From NCBI GenBank assembly GCA_022824365.1, contig JAJEAA010000023.1:124001-188000 (forward strand): a stretch of DNA of 64,000 bases, in the 5' to 3' direction. Of the stretch, positions 7,670-16,837 are shown in pieces. The position numbers and the translations under genes were made by a program. The notes under the pieces were generated by a model. It worked only from the letters and a program-made list of their open reading frames with translations. It was not told the origin of the DNA and searched no databases. Source of the DNA: Anaerolineae bacterium (GTDB lineage Bacteria; Chloroflexota; Anaerolineae; Aggregatilineales; Phototrophicaceae). Numbering within the stretch: position 1 is the stretch's first letter; every line of letters starts with the position of its first letter.

Positions 7670-8767
7670 TTATGCGTCCAATTCGCCATCGGGCAAGCCG
7701 GCCGGCACCGCCAGCGGTTGCTCAAGCGCGCTCTTGATCTCGATATGTTGACCTTGCGCGGCCGATTCTTCCAGCGCTTGCATGATATCCAGCACATGGA
7801 AAGCGAGATCGCCGCTGGCGCGGTGGGGCCGCCCCGATTGAATCGCGTAAGCCATATCGGCGACGCCGGCGCCGCGCCCGATATTGGTGGTATGCGTCAG
7901 CGGGATATCGTCCCATTCGCGCGACCCGCCCTTGACTGCGGTCACTTCGCCATCAAAGCGGTTGGGATCGGGCACGGTCAAGGATCCCTCGGTGCCGTGA
8001 ATCTCGATCCAGGGCAGGTGATGGTCCCAGATATCGAAGCTGGTGATGACGGTGGCGATAGCGCCGCTCTCAAATTCCAGCGTGCCGGCAATATGGGTGT
8101 TGACCTCGACCGGCAGCACTTGGCCCATCAGCGCTTCGCTGGTGGCGACGCGCTCGGGGAAGGTCATACGAGCGGAGCCGGCGACGCGCGCGACAGGTCC
8201 CATCAGATTGACGAGGGCGGTCAGATAATAGGGACCCATATCGAAGAGCGGTCCGCCGCCTTTGAGATAGTAGAAGCCGGCGTTGGGATGCCAACTTTCC
8301 GGACCGTGACTGAGGAAGAAGGCGGTTGCGGCCACGGGAGCGCCGATGAGGCCGTCATTGATCGCTTTGCGCGCGGTCTGTCCGCCGCCGCCGAGGAAAG
8401 TATCGGGCGCGCAGCCCAGGCGGACGCCAGCCGCCGCCGCTGCCTTGACGATCTTTTCGCCGTCAGCCCGGTTCAGCGCCAGCGGCTTTTCGCTGTAGGC
8501 ATGTTTGCCCGCTTCAATGATTTGCAACGAGACTTCGGCATGGGCGGCCGGGATGGTCAGGTTGACGACGATATCGATATCGTCCCGCGCCAGCATGTCC
8601 TCGACGCTGTTGGCTTCCAAGTCATGCTCGGCGGCGAAAGCCTGAGCGCGATCAACCAGGATATCGGCGCAGGCGACGATCTTGATCACGTCAAAAGGCG
8701 CGCAGCCGCGGATATAAGCCGGCGCGATATTGCCGACGCCGATGATGCCAAGGTTCAGTGTATTCAT
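7670..8767 (-). CDS. Gfo/Idh/MocA family dehydrogenase (copy 1 of tandem pair)
   Basis: A 365-residue paralogue of the downstream gene. NAD(P)-binding LGIIGVGNIAPAYIRG, catalytic-lysine motif YSEKPLALNRADGE and substrate-domain block GGGPLFDMGPYYLTALVNL are present. AAGGGAAG precedes the ATG. The pair presumably arose by tandem duplication, since many blocks align without gaps. Together with ThuA it resembles the ThuB-ThuA arrangement of rhizobia, where the ThuB dehydrogenase makes a 3-keto disaccharide; extension of that role to this cluster is inference. Confidence 0.85.
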   Translation of the reverse strand: MNTLNLGIIGVGNIAPAYIRGCAPFDVIKIVACADILVDRAQAFAAEHDLEANSVEDMLARDDIDIVVNLTIPAAHAEVSLQIIEAGKHAYSEKPLALNRADGEKIVKAAAAAGVRLGCAPDTFLGGGGQTARKAINDGLIGAPVAATAFFLSHGPESWHPNAGFYYLKGGGPLFDMGPYYLTALVNLMGPVARVAGSARMTFPERVATSEALMGQVLPVEVNTHIAGTLEFESGAIATVITSFDIWDHHLPWIEIHGTEGSLTVPDPNRFDGEVTAVKGGSREWDDIPLTHTTNIGRGAGVADMAYAIQSGRPHRASGDLAFHVLDIMQALEESAAQGQHIEIKSALEQPLAVPAGLPDGELDA

Positions 8768-8790
8768 AAGACTTCCCTTATGAGTTCATG

Positions 8791-8900
8791 GACGACCCAT
8801 CAGGTCGCCCCTACATTTGTACGAGTGAGAAGGCGACTAGCAGAGTTGCTCCTACGGTTTCGCTGTCTATCGGCGGGCGACCTGGTAGATCGCCTCTACA
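8791..8900. repeat. Cluster of GGCGACC..GGTCGCCCCTACA repeats
   Basis: Three degenerate copies in a row: gacgacccatcaggtcgccc ctaca at 8791-8815, aaggcgactagcagagttgc tcctacg at 8830-8856, and ggcgggcgacctggtagatc gcctctaca at 8872-8900. Each is an inverted repeat of GGCGACC and GGTCGCC followed by CCTACA. The same element recurs at 34189, 44505, 60936 and 63762. It sits between ThuA and the first dehydrogenase gene, where it could act as a transcript hairpin. Confidence 0.6.
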
Positions 8901-8926
8901 ATTCTAACGAGCGGCGGGAGTCGGCT

Positions 8927-9643
8927 TTAAGACATGAATTCAGGGATGTTGCCGCGGACCATCGGTGGATTCGAGACCGGCTTTGCCCAGTTGACGCCAT
9001 TGGCGATGACCTGATGCACCACCGGCATGTGATAGATCGGGTAGGTCTCGTGCCCGGGGCGGAAGTAGAAGATCTTGCCTTGTCCGCGCTGATAACAGCA
9101 GCCGCTGCGGAAGACTTCGCCGCCCTCGAACCAACTGATGAAGACGAGGGTATCCGGCGGCGGGATATCAAAATGCTCGCCGTACATTTCCGCTTCTTCA
9201 AATTCGAAATATTCGGGCAGGCCGTCGCAGATCGGATGCGAGGGATCGACCACCCAGATCCGCTCTTTCTCATCGGCTTCGCGCCATTTCAACATGCAGC
9301 CGGTGCCCATCAGGCGGCGGAAGATCTTCGAGAGATGGCCCGAGTGCAGCACAATCAAGCCCATGCCATTGAGCACGCGCTCCTGCACCCGGTCGACGAT
9401 CTCGTCGGAGACCTCTTCATGCGCCATGTGGCCCCACCAGGTCAGCACATCGGTATTATCGAGCACATCCTGCGTCAGCCCGTGCTCGGGCTCATCGAGC
9501 GTGGCGGTCTTGATATCGAAGCCGTAGGGCGCCAGCCCTTTCGCCAGCGCGCCGTGGATGCCGTCCGGATAGACGCTCGCGACATGCTCGTCGTGCTTTT
9601 CGTGTCGGAATTCGTGCCAGATGGTCACGCGTAATGCGCTCAT
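8927..9643 (-). CDS. ThuA domain protein
   Basis: A 238-residue protein of the ThuA (trehalose utilisation) family, a class I glutamine-amidotransferase-like fold. Visible family blocks are [17 protein letters not shown] at the N-terminus, [37 protein letters not shown], and [14 protein letters not shown] near the C-terminus. AAGGG precedes the ATG at 9643. In rhizobia ThuA works with the dehydrogenase ThuB on disaccharides; current views place ThuA-like proteins in 3-keto-sugar processing. Here it is the first gene of a minus-strand series with two Gfo/Idh/MocA dehydrogenases, which supports a 3-keto-glycoside pathway (inference). Confidence 0.8.
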   Translation of the reverse strand: MSALRVTIWHEFRHEKHDEHVASVYPDGIHGALAKGLAPYGFDIKTATLDEPEHGLTQDVLDNTDVLTWWGHMAHEEVSDEIVDRVQERVLNGMGLIVLHSGHLSKIFRRLMGTGCMLKWREADEKERIWVVDPSHPICDGLPEYFEFEEAEMYGEHFDIPPPDTLVFISWFEGGEVFRSGCCYQRGQGKIFYFRPGHETYPIYHMPVVHQVIANGVNWAKPVSNPPMVRGNIPEFMS

Positions 9644-9788
9644 GTTTACCCTTTCTCAGCCCAGCAAATGCAACAGCCCCGCATTATGCCGCGCTGTCGG
9701 ACGATTTACAATTCAGATTTGCCGCTGCCAGGCGAGAATTCTCGAATTTGGGGGTATATAGCTTGGGCGCTGTAAGTGGCTTGATTTA

Positions 9789-10370
9789 CTAAGTTTCCTC
9801 GAAGCGCACGCGGCGATAGACTTCACTGAGCGGAATCTCGCAGTCAAGCGCTGGTATGATCAGGCTGGATTCCAGCCCGGCGCATTCGTAGGATGACCAG
9901 CCGGCGCCGGAGCGCGTGTGGGCTTCGATCAAAGGCTTATCCTGCGCGACGAGGAAATAACCCTGCAACGATGGGATTTGCAGGTATTGCTCCAACTTCT
10001 GGCTGCGATCGTACATTTCCGTTGAGGGTGATAAGACCTCAAAAAGCAGCGTGGGATTCTCCAGCGAAGTCTGCGGGGCGCCAGCGCGAACCTTCTGTTC
10101 GCCGCATACAACCATCACATCGGGGTAGGTGTATGTTCCCTCAAGATTGACCAGTACGCCGACTTCAACGGCAAACACCTCGCATGCTTCACTGTGCAGT
10201 CTATCCTCAAGCGCGCGGGCAAGGTCCAAGATGATACGATTGTGCGATCTGCTGGCGCCTGTCATTTGATGGACCCTGTTGTTTATCAGTTCATGTCTGA
10301 AGGTTTGTTGACTTTCCCATTGCAGGAATTCGTCAACATTCAGCAGACGTTCCGCTACTTCAGCCACCAT
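9789..10370 (-). CDS. Uma2 family (DUF820) putative nuclease
   Basis: A 193-residue protein. The ATG at 10370 (MVAEVAERLLNVDEFLQWES) is preferred because TTGGAG six bases upstream is the RBS; a TTG further up is part of that RBS. Family motifs are FRHELINNRVHQMTGASRSHN, YTYPDVMVVCGE and LLFEVLSPSTEMYDRSQKLEQY. Uma2 proteins have a PD-(D/E)xK nuclease fold (PD and ExL here) but their biological role is not established; they are expanded in Cyanobacteria and Chloroflexota. It is unlinked to its neighbours. A second member lies at 45682. Confidence 0.85.
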   Translation of the reverse strand: MVAEVAERLLNVDEFLQWESQQTFRHELINNRVHQMTGASRSHNRIILDLARALEDRLHSEACEVFAVEVGVLVNLEGTYTYPDVMVVCGEQKVRAGAPQTSLENPTLLFEVLSPSTEMYDRSQKLEQYLQIPSLQGYFLVAQDKPLIEAHTRSGAGWSSYECAGLESSLIIPALDCEIPLSEVYRRVRFEET

Positions 10371-10460
10371 TACGTGCTCCAAGCATCAACATCATTTACA
10401 CATCTAACATAACACATCTCGGCAGGATTTGTTCAACCGCCGTTAGATTTGCTCAGCCGT

Positions 10461-11351
10461 CTACAGGCGCGCCTGTATGCCCGCCATGGCTTCCAGCGGC
10501 TTGATGATGCTGTGGTTGCCATCGCCGCCCAAGCCCTGCGCTTGCAGGGTTCGATACAAGTTGAAGCAAAGCGCCGTGGCGATGACCGGTATGCCCATCT
10601 CGTCAGCCGCGCCCATGACCAGCCGCAGGTCTTTCTGCTGCAAATCAATCGAGAAACCCGGCTCCCAATAATCGTTGATCACCTGAGAACCGCGATTCGC
10701 CAGCATCCAACTGCCGGCCGCGCCGCCGGTCACCGCTTGCAGCATCTTGTCCAGGTCGACCCCGCCAGCTTTCGCGAAGAGCAGCGCCTCGCTGGCCGCC
10801 AGCATATTCACCACGCAGAGAATCTGATTTGAGAGCTTGACCGTTTGGCCGGCGCCAGCCTCGCCGACATGGGTAATGGTGCTGCCCATCGCCTCGAAGG
10901 CGGGCATGGCCCGCGCGACATCCGCCTCGCCCCCGCCGATCATGATGCTGAGCGTGCCATTGGCCGCGCCCTCACTGCCGCCGCTGATGGGCGCGTCGAG
11001 CATCGCGATGCCCTTGGCCTTGAGCTGCTCGGCGATCTCGACCGTATTCACCGGGTTGATCGTGCTCATATCTATCACCAGATCGCCGGCGGAGGCGCCG
11101 TGGATGACGCCGTCCTCGCCCAGGATGACCGCTTCGACATCGGGCGTGTCGCTGACGCAGATGATGATGATATCGCTGACTTCGGCCACCGCTTTGGGTG
11201 AATCAGCTGCTGCCGCGCCGCGCTCGACGTAGGGGTTCATGCGCTCCGCGGTGCGGTTCCAAACAGTAACGTCAAAGCCGGCTTTCATCAGGTTATCTAC
11301 CATGCCGCGCCCCATGATGCCTAAGCCGATGAATCCGATTTTCTCGCTCAT
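10461..11351 (-). CDS. NAD(P)-dependent 2-hydroxy-3-oxopropionate reductase-like enzyme
   Basis: A 296-residue beta-hydroxyacid dehydrogenase. Cofactor motif IGFIGLGIMGRGMVDNL, substrate motif DAPISGGSEGAANGTLSIMI and catalytic-lysine motif GAGQTVKLSNQIL are all intact, the pattern of tartronate semialdehyde reductase (GarR/GlxR) and 3-hydroxyisobutyrate dehydrogenase. Length matches the family (about 295). AAGGACA precedes the ATG. With a sugar-acid dehydratase upstream in the window it may reduce tartronate semialdehyde in sugar-acid breakdown, but it is not in one transcription unit with it, so the exact substrate is open. Confidence 0.8.
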   Translation of the reverse strand: MSEKIGFIGLGIMGRGMVDNLMKAGFDVTVWNRTAERMNPYVERGAAAADSPKAVAEVSDIIIICVSDTPDVEAVILGEDGVIHGASAGDLVIDMSTINPVNTVEIAEQLKAKGIAMLDAPISGGSEGAANGTLSIMIGGGEADVARAMPAFEAMGSTITHVGEAGAGQTVKLSNQILCVVNMLAASEALLFAKAGGVDLDKMLQAVTGGAAGSWMLANRGSQVINDYWEPGFSIDLQQKDLRLVMGAADEMGIPVIATALCFNLYRTLQAQGLGGDGNHSIIKPLEAMAGIQARL

Positions 11352-11539
11352 GTTGCTTGTCCTTGTTTGCTCTTCATTAGGGATACGCGGACTATGGTAA
11401 CGCGGATGGCGGTTCGGTCACAGATTTTGTTTTTGCACGGTGTTTTCGCTGGCCAATCGGGAGGGCAAATCTCCGCTCGCCCCGGCCGATTCTTCGTGAG
11501 CTTCCCGCCTTTGCGGTTGAATTGTGATCGCGAAAGCCG

Positions 11540-14500
11540 CTACTCGTATCCCAGACCCCGCACTGCCTCCCAGAAGCGCTCCACATTGCCCAGCTTGACC
11601 TCGTCGTAGCCGCGGATCATATCGGGCAGCTCAGCCAGCTTGACCGCGCGCTGATAATTGTCCTCGCTCAGATCGTCAAGCGCGCCGAAGACCAGGCGCC
11701 GATATTGCGCGATGAGGTCGCGCTCGATCCGGCGGACGTGATGATAGCCGAAGAGGTCGAAGGGACTGCCGCGCAGGAAGCGCAGGTGACGCAGCCCGCG
11801 GTAGACGACATCGAACCAGCGCCCCAGCTTGATCTTGCGCTGCAAGCCCAGCGCCTTGAGGATCGGCGGCTGCAAGAGATAGTGGACGCGGGCGCGCTCG
11901 CCGAATTGAGAGGTCAACGCCGTCCGCGCTGCCGGCTTGAGGCTGAGGCGCGCCACTTCGTATTCGTCTTTGTAAGCCATCAGCTTGAAGAGGTAGCGAG
12001 CGACGGCTTCGCTGAGAGCGGTATTGCCGGGGCTGGCGGCTTGCTCCGCGGCGAAAACTCGTTTGAGGTCGTCAATATAGCGGCGGGCATAGGCTTCGTT
12101 CTGATAGGCGATGAGTTCCGGCACGCGAATCTCGACCAAGCGCTTGAGTTCCCCCGTCGCCGAAAGCGAATCAATCAGCGCCCGCCCCGCGGCTGAAGGC
12201 TCCGCTGATGCCTCGACCGCGCCCGGTCGTTTTAGTTCCAGGCTTGCCAGCCAATCGGCATCCGCCACCGCCAATCGACCGGCGCGGAAGGCATGCTGGT
12301 TGTCTTCGATCTTGACGCCGTTGAGAGCGATGGCGTCTTCGATGGCAGCGGCCGACATAGGCAGCAGGCCAGCTTGATAGGCGGCGCCGATGACGATGAA
12401 GTTCGCCATCATGTGGTTGCCGAAGAGCGCTTCCGCCAAGCCGAGGGCATCGAAGAAGACATTGTCGCCAGCGCGCGTCTCCCGATTGATGATCTCGAGC
12501 AGGCGATCCGCTTCCGGATATTCGACCGTGGTATCGCGGACCATGGCGCCGGTCGGCACTTTGCTGGTGCTGACGATGGCGACGCTTCGCTGTGGATTGG
12601 CGCGGATGAGATTTGCCCTGGCGGTCGCCGTCAGCGCATCAAAGACAAGGAAGGCGTCGGTCGCGCCCGCCCCGATTTTCGGCGCCATGTCGACTGGCTC
12701 GGCGGTGATCCTGAGATTGGAGACGACTGGCCCCCCCTTTTGGCTCAAGCCCGTCTGGTCCAGCGAGCGGACGTGTAAGCCGTCCAGGGCGGCGGCCGTG
12801 CCCATGACTTGATTGGCTGTCACCACGCCGGTGCCGCCGATGCCCATCATCAGGATATTTGCTGTCCCGTTGACTCGGCGCTGGGGTTCGGCAATTGTCT
12901 GTGTGACGCGGAAGGCGGGCGCGGCTTCCCTTGGCGGCGGCTCGGCCGGGATGACGCCCATGAAAGCGGGACAATTGCCTTCGAGGCAGGTGTAGTCTTT
13001 GTTGCAGGAGGATTGATGAATCTGCGTCTTGCGCCCGAATTCGGTCTCAACCGGCTGGACGCTGAGGCAATTGGAGACCGAGCCGCAATCGCCGCAGCCC
13101 TCGCAGATCGCCTCATTGATGACGATGCGCAGGCTGGGGTCGGGGGCGTAACCGCGTCGCCGCTTGCGCCGCAGGTTGGCCGCGCATTCCTGATCGTATA
13201 CCAGCGCGGTCACGCCCGGGATATCGCGCAGGATCAATTGCGCTTCTTCCAGGCGGTCGCGTTCATAGACTTCCGCGTTGGACGCCCAGCGGGTATCGGG
13301 CGGGAACTTGGCCGGATCGTCCGAGATGACGATGGTCTTCTTCACACCCTCGGCATAGAGCAGGTGGGTCATCTCTGGCACGGGCATCAAGCCGTCAGCC
13401 GGTTGTCCGCCGGTCATCGCTACTGCCGAGTTGTAAAGGATCTTGAAAGTCACATTGGCGCCGGCCGCGGTCGCTTGCCGTATCGAGAGCGACCCGCTAT
13501 GAGCAAAGGTGCCATCGCCGATGTTTTGGAAAATATGCTTGATATCGGTGAAGGCTTCCGCGCCAACCCAATTCGCGCCTTCGCCGCCCATTTGCGTGAC
13601 GCCGGAGGTCTGCCGGTCCATCATGATCGACAGCGTATGACAGCCGATGCCAGCGCCAGCCATGGAGCCGTCGGGCACGATGGTCGAGCGGTTGTGGGGG
13701 CAGCCGGAGCAGAAATAAGGCGAGCGGGAGGCGATGGGGATGGCGCCCAGGTCGGGCAGGCGCTCCAGCTCCCGCAGTCGGCTTTCCAGTCGCGGCGCAT
13801 CGATACGCCCGCGCAAACGCCGCGCCAGCACGCGGGCGACCTCATCGGCGTCCAGCTCATAATCGGCGCGGACGAGCCGCTGGCCCGATTCGTCTTTCTT
13901 GCCGATGATCAGCGGCGAATGCCCGCTGCCGTAGAGCGCTTCCTTACAGAAGGTTTCGATGAAGGCGCGCTTCTCCTCGATGATGAGGATCTCGTCCAGG
14001 CCGGCGGCGAATTCGAGCAGGATCTCGCGCTCGATTGGGTAGATCATGCCGAGCTTGAGCAGGCGGATGCCGGCGCGCCGCAGGGCCTCATCGTCCAGGC
14101 CGATATCGAGCAGCGCCCCGCGCAGGTCGTACCAGGTCTTGCCGGCCGCGATAATGCCCAGCCAGTCATCGGCGCTCGAGACGGCGATGTTGTTGATGCG
14201 GTTGACGCGAGCGAAAGCCAATGCCGCGTCCAGGCGCTCCTCGTGGACTGCCCGCTCTTGCTCCAGGCTGTGGGGCGAGAGCAAGGCGGTGTTCTGCTTC
14301 GGACGCCAGGGCTGTCCGTTGAGGCGGAAGTCCGGTTCGACGATCTCGACCCGATCCAAGCCGACTTCGATGCTGCTGTATTCATCGGCGACATCGGTGA
14401 CGATTTTGAAACCCACCCACAAACCGCTGAAACGCGACAGTGCGAAACCCAGCAAGCCGAGGTCGAGGATCTCCTGGGCGCTGCCGGGATAGAGAATCGG

Positions 14501-15046
14501 CATGAGGGCGTCGTATAACGCGACTTCGGAATGCGAGGGGATAGTCGAGGATTTGCAGGAAGGGTCATCGCCGGCGGCCGCCAGCACCCCGCCGAATTGT
14601 CCGACGCCGGCCAGGTTGGCGTGTTTGAAGGCATCGCCGCTGCGGTCGACGCCCGGCCCCTTGCCGTACCAGATGCCGCAGACGCCATCGAATTTCGGCT
14701 CGGGCAGCAGGTTGACCGTTTGGCTGCCCATGATGGCGGTGGCCGCCAGATCCTCGTTGACGGCCGGGATGAAGCGGATATGATGCTCGGCGAGCAGATG
14801 GGGAATGGTCTCCAGCACGAAGTCCAGCGCGCCGATCGGCGAGCCGCGATAGCCGGTGACGAGGCCCCCCGTGTGCAATCCGCGGCGCTTATCAGCCCGG
14901 TGCTGGTCCAGGGGCAGCCTTGCCAGCGCCTGAATCCCGTTCATGACGACGATGCCGTCTTCGGCGGTGTAGCGATCTTCCAAGGTGAAATCCGCCAGTT
15001 CGGGCGAAGATGTCTGCGTTTCGGGAGGAGCTTGTTTCTCTAGCAT
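11540..15046 (-). CDS. Fused indolepyruvate:ferredoxin oxidoreductase family protein
   Basis: A 1168-residue single-chain 2-oxoacid:ferredoxin oxidoreductase that combines alpha, beta and gamma parts. Order: N-terminal pyrimidine-binding domain (DFTLEDRYTAEDG), cysteine motif CSGCPHNRST, thiamine-diphosphate motif GDGTFAHSGSLS, ferredoxin-type cluster region CEGCGDCGSVSNCLS with CNKDYTCLEGNCPAF, then gamma domain starting NILMMGIGGTGVVTANQVMG. Length matches the fused family (about 1150-1190). It oxidatively decarboxylates arylpyruvates or related 2-oxo acids to acyl-CoA, passing electrons to ferredoxin. It is monocistronic. A decayed piece of a second copy lies at about 15966-16150, including a shared upstream box. 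Confidence 0.88.
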   Translation of the reverse strand: MLEKQAPPETQTSSPELADFTLEDRYTAEDGIVVMNGIQALARLPLDQHRADKRRGLHTGGLVTGYRGSPIGALDFVLETIPHLLAEHHIRFIPAVNEDLAATAIMGSQTVNLLPEPKFDGVCGIWYGKGPGVDRSGDAFKHANLAGVGQFGGVLAAAGDDPSCKSSTIPSHSEVALYDALMPILYPGSAQEILDLGLLGFALSRFSGLWVGFKIVTDVADEYSSIEVGLDRVEIVEPDFRLNGQPWRPKQNTALLSPHSLEQERAVHEERLDAALAFARVNRINNIAVSSADDWLGIIAAGKTWYDLRGALLDIGLDDEALRRAGIRLLKLGMIYPIEREILLEFAAGLDEILIIEEKRAFIETFCKEALYGSGHSPLIIGKKDESGQRLVRADYELDADEVARVLARRLRGRIDAPRLESRLRELERLPDLGAIPIASRSPYFCSGCPHNRSTIVPDGSMAGAGIGCHTLSIMMDRQTSGVTQMGGEGANWVGAEAFTDIKHIFQNIGDGTFAHSGSLSIRQATAAGANVTFKILYNSAVAMTGGQPADGLMPVPEMTHLLYAEGVKKTIVISDDPAKFPPDTRWASNAEVYERDRLEEAQLILRDIPGVTALVYDQECAANLRRKRRRGYAPDPSLRIVINEAICEGCGDCGSVSNCLSVQPVETEFGRKTQIHQSSCNKDYTCLEGNCPAFMGVIPAEPPPREAAPAFRVTQTIAEPQRRVNGTANILMMGIGGTGVVTANQVMGTAAALDGLHVRSLDQTGLSQKGGPVVSNLRITAEPVDMAPKIGAGATDAFLVFDALTATARANLIRANPQRSVAIVSTSKVPTGAMVRDTTVEYPEADRLLEIINRETRAGDNVFFDALGLAEALFGNHMMANFIVIGAAYQAGLLPMSAAAIEDAIALNGVKIEDNQHAFRAGRLAVADADWLASLELKRPGAVEASAEPSAAGRALIDSLSATGELKRLVEIRVPELIAYQNEAYARRYIDDLKRVFAAEQAASPGNTALSEAVARYLFKLMAYKDEYEVARLSLKPAARTALTSQFGERARVHYLLQPPILKALGLQRKIKLGRWFDVVYRGLRHLRFLRGSPFDLFGYHHVRRIERDLIAQYRRLVFGALDDLSEDNYQRAVKLAELPDMIRGYDEVKLGNVERFWEAVRGLGYE

Positions 15047-15074
15047 AGCTGACCTGACTGCCGCGGATACGGTT

Positions 15075-15101
15075 ACTTCCTTTATAACAGATTACGCGAG
15101 G
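15075..15101 (-). promoter_or_regulatory. Conserved upstream box of the oxidoreductase gene
   Basis: On the minus strand cgtaatctgttataaaggaa lies about 30 bases before the ATG at 15046. Nearly the same 20-mer (one substitution) occurs 37-55 bases before the start of the decayed paralogue at 16085. TATAAA may be a -10 element; no clear -35 is seen. Conservation between an intact gene and a pseudogene suggests a shared ancestral promoter or leader. Confidence 0.4.
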
Positions 15102-15305
15102 GATGGCATATGTGTTCGCTGGTTGCGTATATCCCGATTTCTTGGCGCGCAGGCAATTTTCGACTCTTCGACGCAAGTGCTTGACAGAAGCGCGAAATGG
15201 GATTACACTACGAAAACATCCCATTAGAGGGGTGTTGTTTATATATCTGTAGTAAATTAGCGATTTGGAAAATACTGCCAGAATCGCGGAAACAAAGGTG
15301 CAGCA

Positions 15306-15835
15306 ATGAACATCGAATCTTCACCCCCCCCCCCCCCGTAATATCATCTAGTAACACTCCGTCTCTTATTTTTCGCTCCACCGTCCCAATCACATCCGTT
15401 CTCATCGCCTTCTCGCTGTTTCTGCTGCTTGCCGCGCCCGCATTGGCTGACAGCGACCAGCCGAATTTATGCTTTGAGACCGAACATGCCGACTGGATGC
15501 CAGTAGACGCCACCGGTTTCCAGCACCTCAAGCAGATGTGCGAAAGCGAGGATGAAGACCAGCGTAACGCCGCCTGGCATCGCGGATGGGCTATGCACCC
15601 AGACAACGGCGTAGCTTGGCAACAGAATAGCAACATCGCCGCCAGCAGCACAAACGATGGCGAAGAGGAAACTCCAGGATGCTGGCTCAGAGTAAGAAGG
15701 GTTATAGAAATCGGGGGGCTGACCATCTATGAAGGCGAAGAGTACACGAACGAGCGCCCTCCTTCCGGCCTGCTAAGTCCCCTTCAACTCTGCGACGGAG
15801 CAGAAGTGCTGACACCTTCGACGCCTGACAATTAG
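15306..15835 (+). CDS. Secreted protein with frame interrupted at a C14 tract (candidate phase-variable)
   Basis: The ATG at 15306 has a good RBS (AAAGGTG six bases upstream) and reads MNIESSPPPPP before a TAA at 15339, immediately after a run of exactly 14 C (15324-15337). The +2 frame is open through the tract and encodes a convincing export signal (SVLIAFSLFLLLAAPALADS) and a mature part of about 135 residues with four or more cysteines (LCFETEHADW, QMCESEDED, PGCWLRVRRV, LQLCDGAE). With 12 or 15 C the ATG would join that frame directly. Either this is slipped-strand phase variation or a homopolymer error. The mature protein is not recognised. A longer in-frame ATG at 15197 exists but its leader looks non-coding. 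Confidence 0.55.
15324..15337 (+). repeat. Poly(C)14 homopolymer inside 5' coding region
   Basis: Fourteen consecutive C bases, six codons after an ATG with a Shine-Dalgarno and directly upstream of a signal-peptide-encoding frame. Homopolymers of this length mutate by slippage at high rate in bacteria without efficient repair. The current length puts the start and the body of the gene out of frame. Confidence 0.7.
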
Positions 15836-15965
15836 GCTTTTTCCGTTGCCAGCCCTCGATTTCCCGATATCGCCCTTCATGCAACCGGTTCATTTGCCAC
15901 GAAAAACAGATCTAGGTCATCTAGTATGCTCCTTTGCCGGCGAAATCGCTGAAATCCAGTCGTCG

Positions 15966-16147
15966 CCGGACAGCGCCAGCCGCGCCAGCGTCTGATTGCC
16001 CGACATGACGACCGCGCCGCGCTGGGCAGAGTAGCGATCTTCCAGCGTGAAGTCTTGCGTCTCGCGCCGCCTGCCCTTCAATCATGGTCGCTCCAGAGTA
16101 TGCGCATGCCGCGCCTCTTCCCACTTCCTTTATAACTGATTACGCCG
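15966..16147 (-). pseudogene. 5' remnant of a second indolepyruvate oxidoreductase gene
   Basis: Read on the minus strand, this segment encodes TQDFTLEDRYSAQRGAVVMS followed by GNQTLARLALS. The intact gene has ADFTLEDRYTAEDGIVVMN followed by GIQALARLPL. An ATG at 16085 is out of frame with the homologous part by one base, and homology stops after LARLAL. The upstream box CGTAATC(A/T)GTTATAAAGGAAG is also retained. It is a truncated, frameshifted copy. The 15836-16330 interval contains nothing else I can support. Confidence 0.65.
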
Positions 16148-16330
16148 GCGGTAGCATTGATATCGAAATTCGTCCGGGCGAGCCTCAAATCGCTCGCCAG
16201 CAATCACAGTGGCCTTTCGCACAGCATATCGCCTTATCGCGAGTTTCAAATCAACTACTAACAAATCTCGGCGCCCTCTAATCCCTCGCTGTACTCGGTG
16301 GCAAAATGTGGACCAGTCAGCGCGCGGAAC

Positions 16331-16837
16331 TTAGATGGCCGTCAGCCAGGCGCTGGTCCCCAGGATGAGCACAGCCAAAGCTGCGATAAGCCGGGTCAAG
16401 CGCTGTTCCCGCCCCCGCAGCCGCCGCCACTCGCCCGCATCGCCTTTGCCATGCTCGAGCAGCAGACTCGTCCGCTCCAGCGCCGGCGCGACGCCCAACT
16501 GCAAACCCAAGCCCGCCAGCGCCATGATGATGAGCAGAATATGCTTGATCAGCAGCGCCTGGCTCCAGCGATTGTTGAATTGCAGCAAACCCTCGTAATT
16601 CGGATCTGCCGACATCTGCAGCAAGCCGGTCACGATGAGGACAGCCAGCGCCAGATTGCCCAGGGGCCCGAAGCGTTTGTGCAGGCGCCGCAGCAGTTGA
16701 TAGAGCGCCGGTTGGTCGGCGAGGACGCGATTCAATTCCGGGACGACCAGGAAGGTCACGAGCAGGATGCCGCCGATCCAGATGACAGTCGCGCCGATGT
16801 GGAAAAACAGGCTAAGCGCCAGCGCCGCTTCGCTCAT
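16331..16837 (-). CDS. CopD-like/DUF2269-type integral membrane protein
   Basis: A 168-residue protein starting MSEAALALSLFFHIGATVIW. Four hydrophobic segments are visible (about residues 5-30, 55-75, 90-115, 145-165). The first helix has H-x-G-A-T-x-W-I-G-G, typical of CopD-type and related heme/copper membrane proteins, where the histidine may bind metal. The ATG at 16837 is chosen because it overlaps the stop of the RraA-like gene as ATGA; a longer in-frame reading runs into a repeat. Coupled translation with the RraA-like gene may be accidental, since that stop codon lies next to the repeat. Confidence 0.65.
   Translation of the reverse strand: MSEAALALSLFFHIGATVIWIGGILLVTFLVVPELNRVLADQPALYQLLRRLHKRFGPLGNLALAVLIVTGLLQMSADPNYEGLLQFNNRWSQALLIKHILLIIMALAGLGLQLGVAPALERTSLLLEHGKGDAGEWRRLRGREQRLTRLIAALAVLILGTSAWLTAI

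Noticed and set aside
8791..8900. Short tandem-like units suggestive of a CRISPR array
   Set aside because: Units are degenerate, vary in length and are internal palindromes of a dispersed repeat; there are no regular spacers and no cas genes.
7718..9634. Plus-strand frame of about 638 codons
   Set aside because: Runs across two well-supported minus-strand genes (dehydrogenase, ThuA) and the repeat between them; only an antisense shadow.
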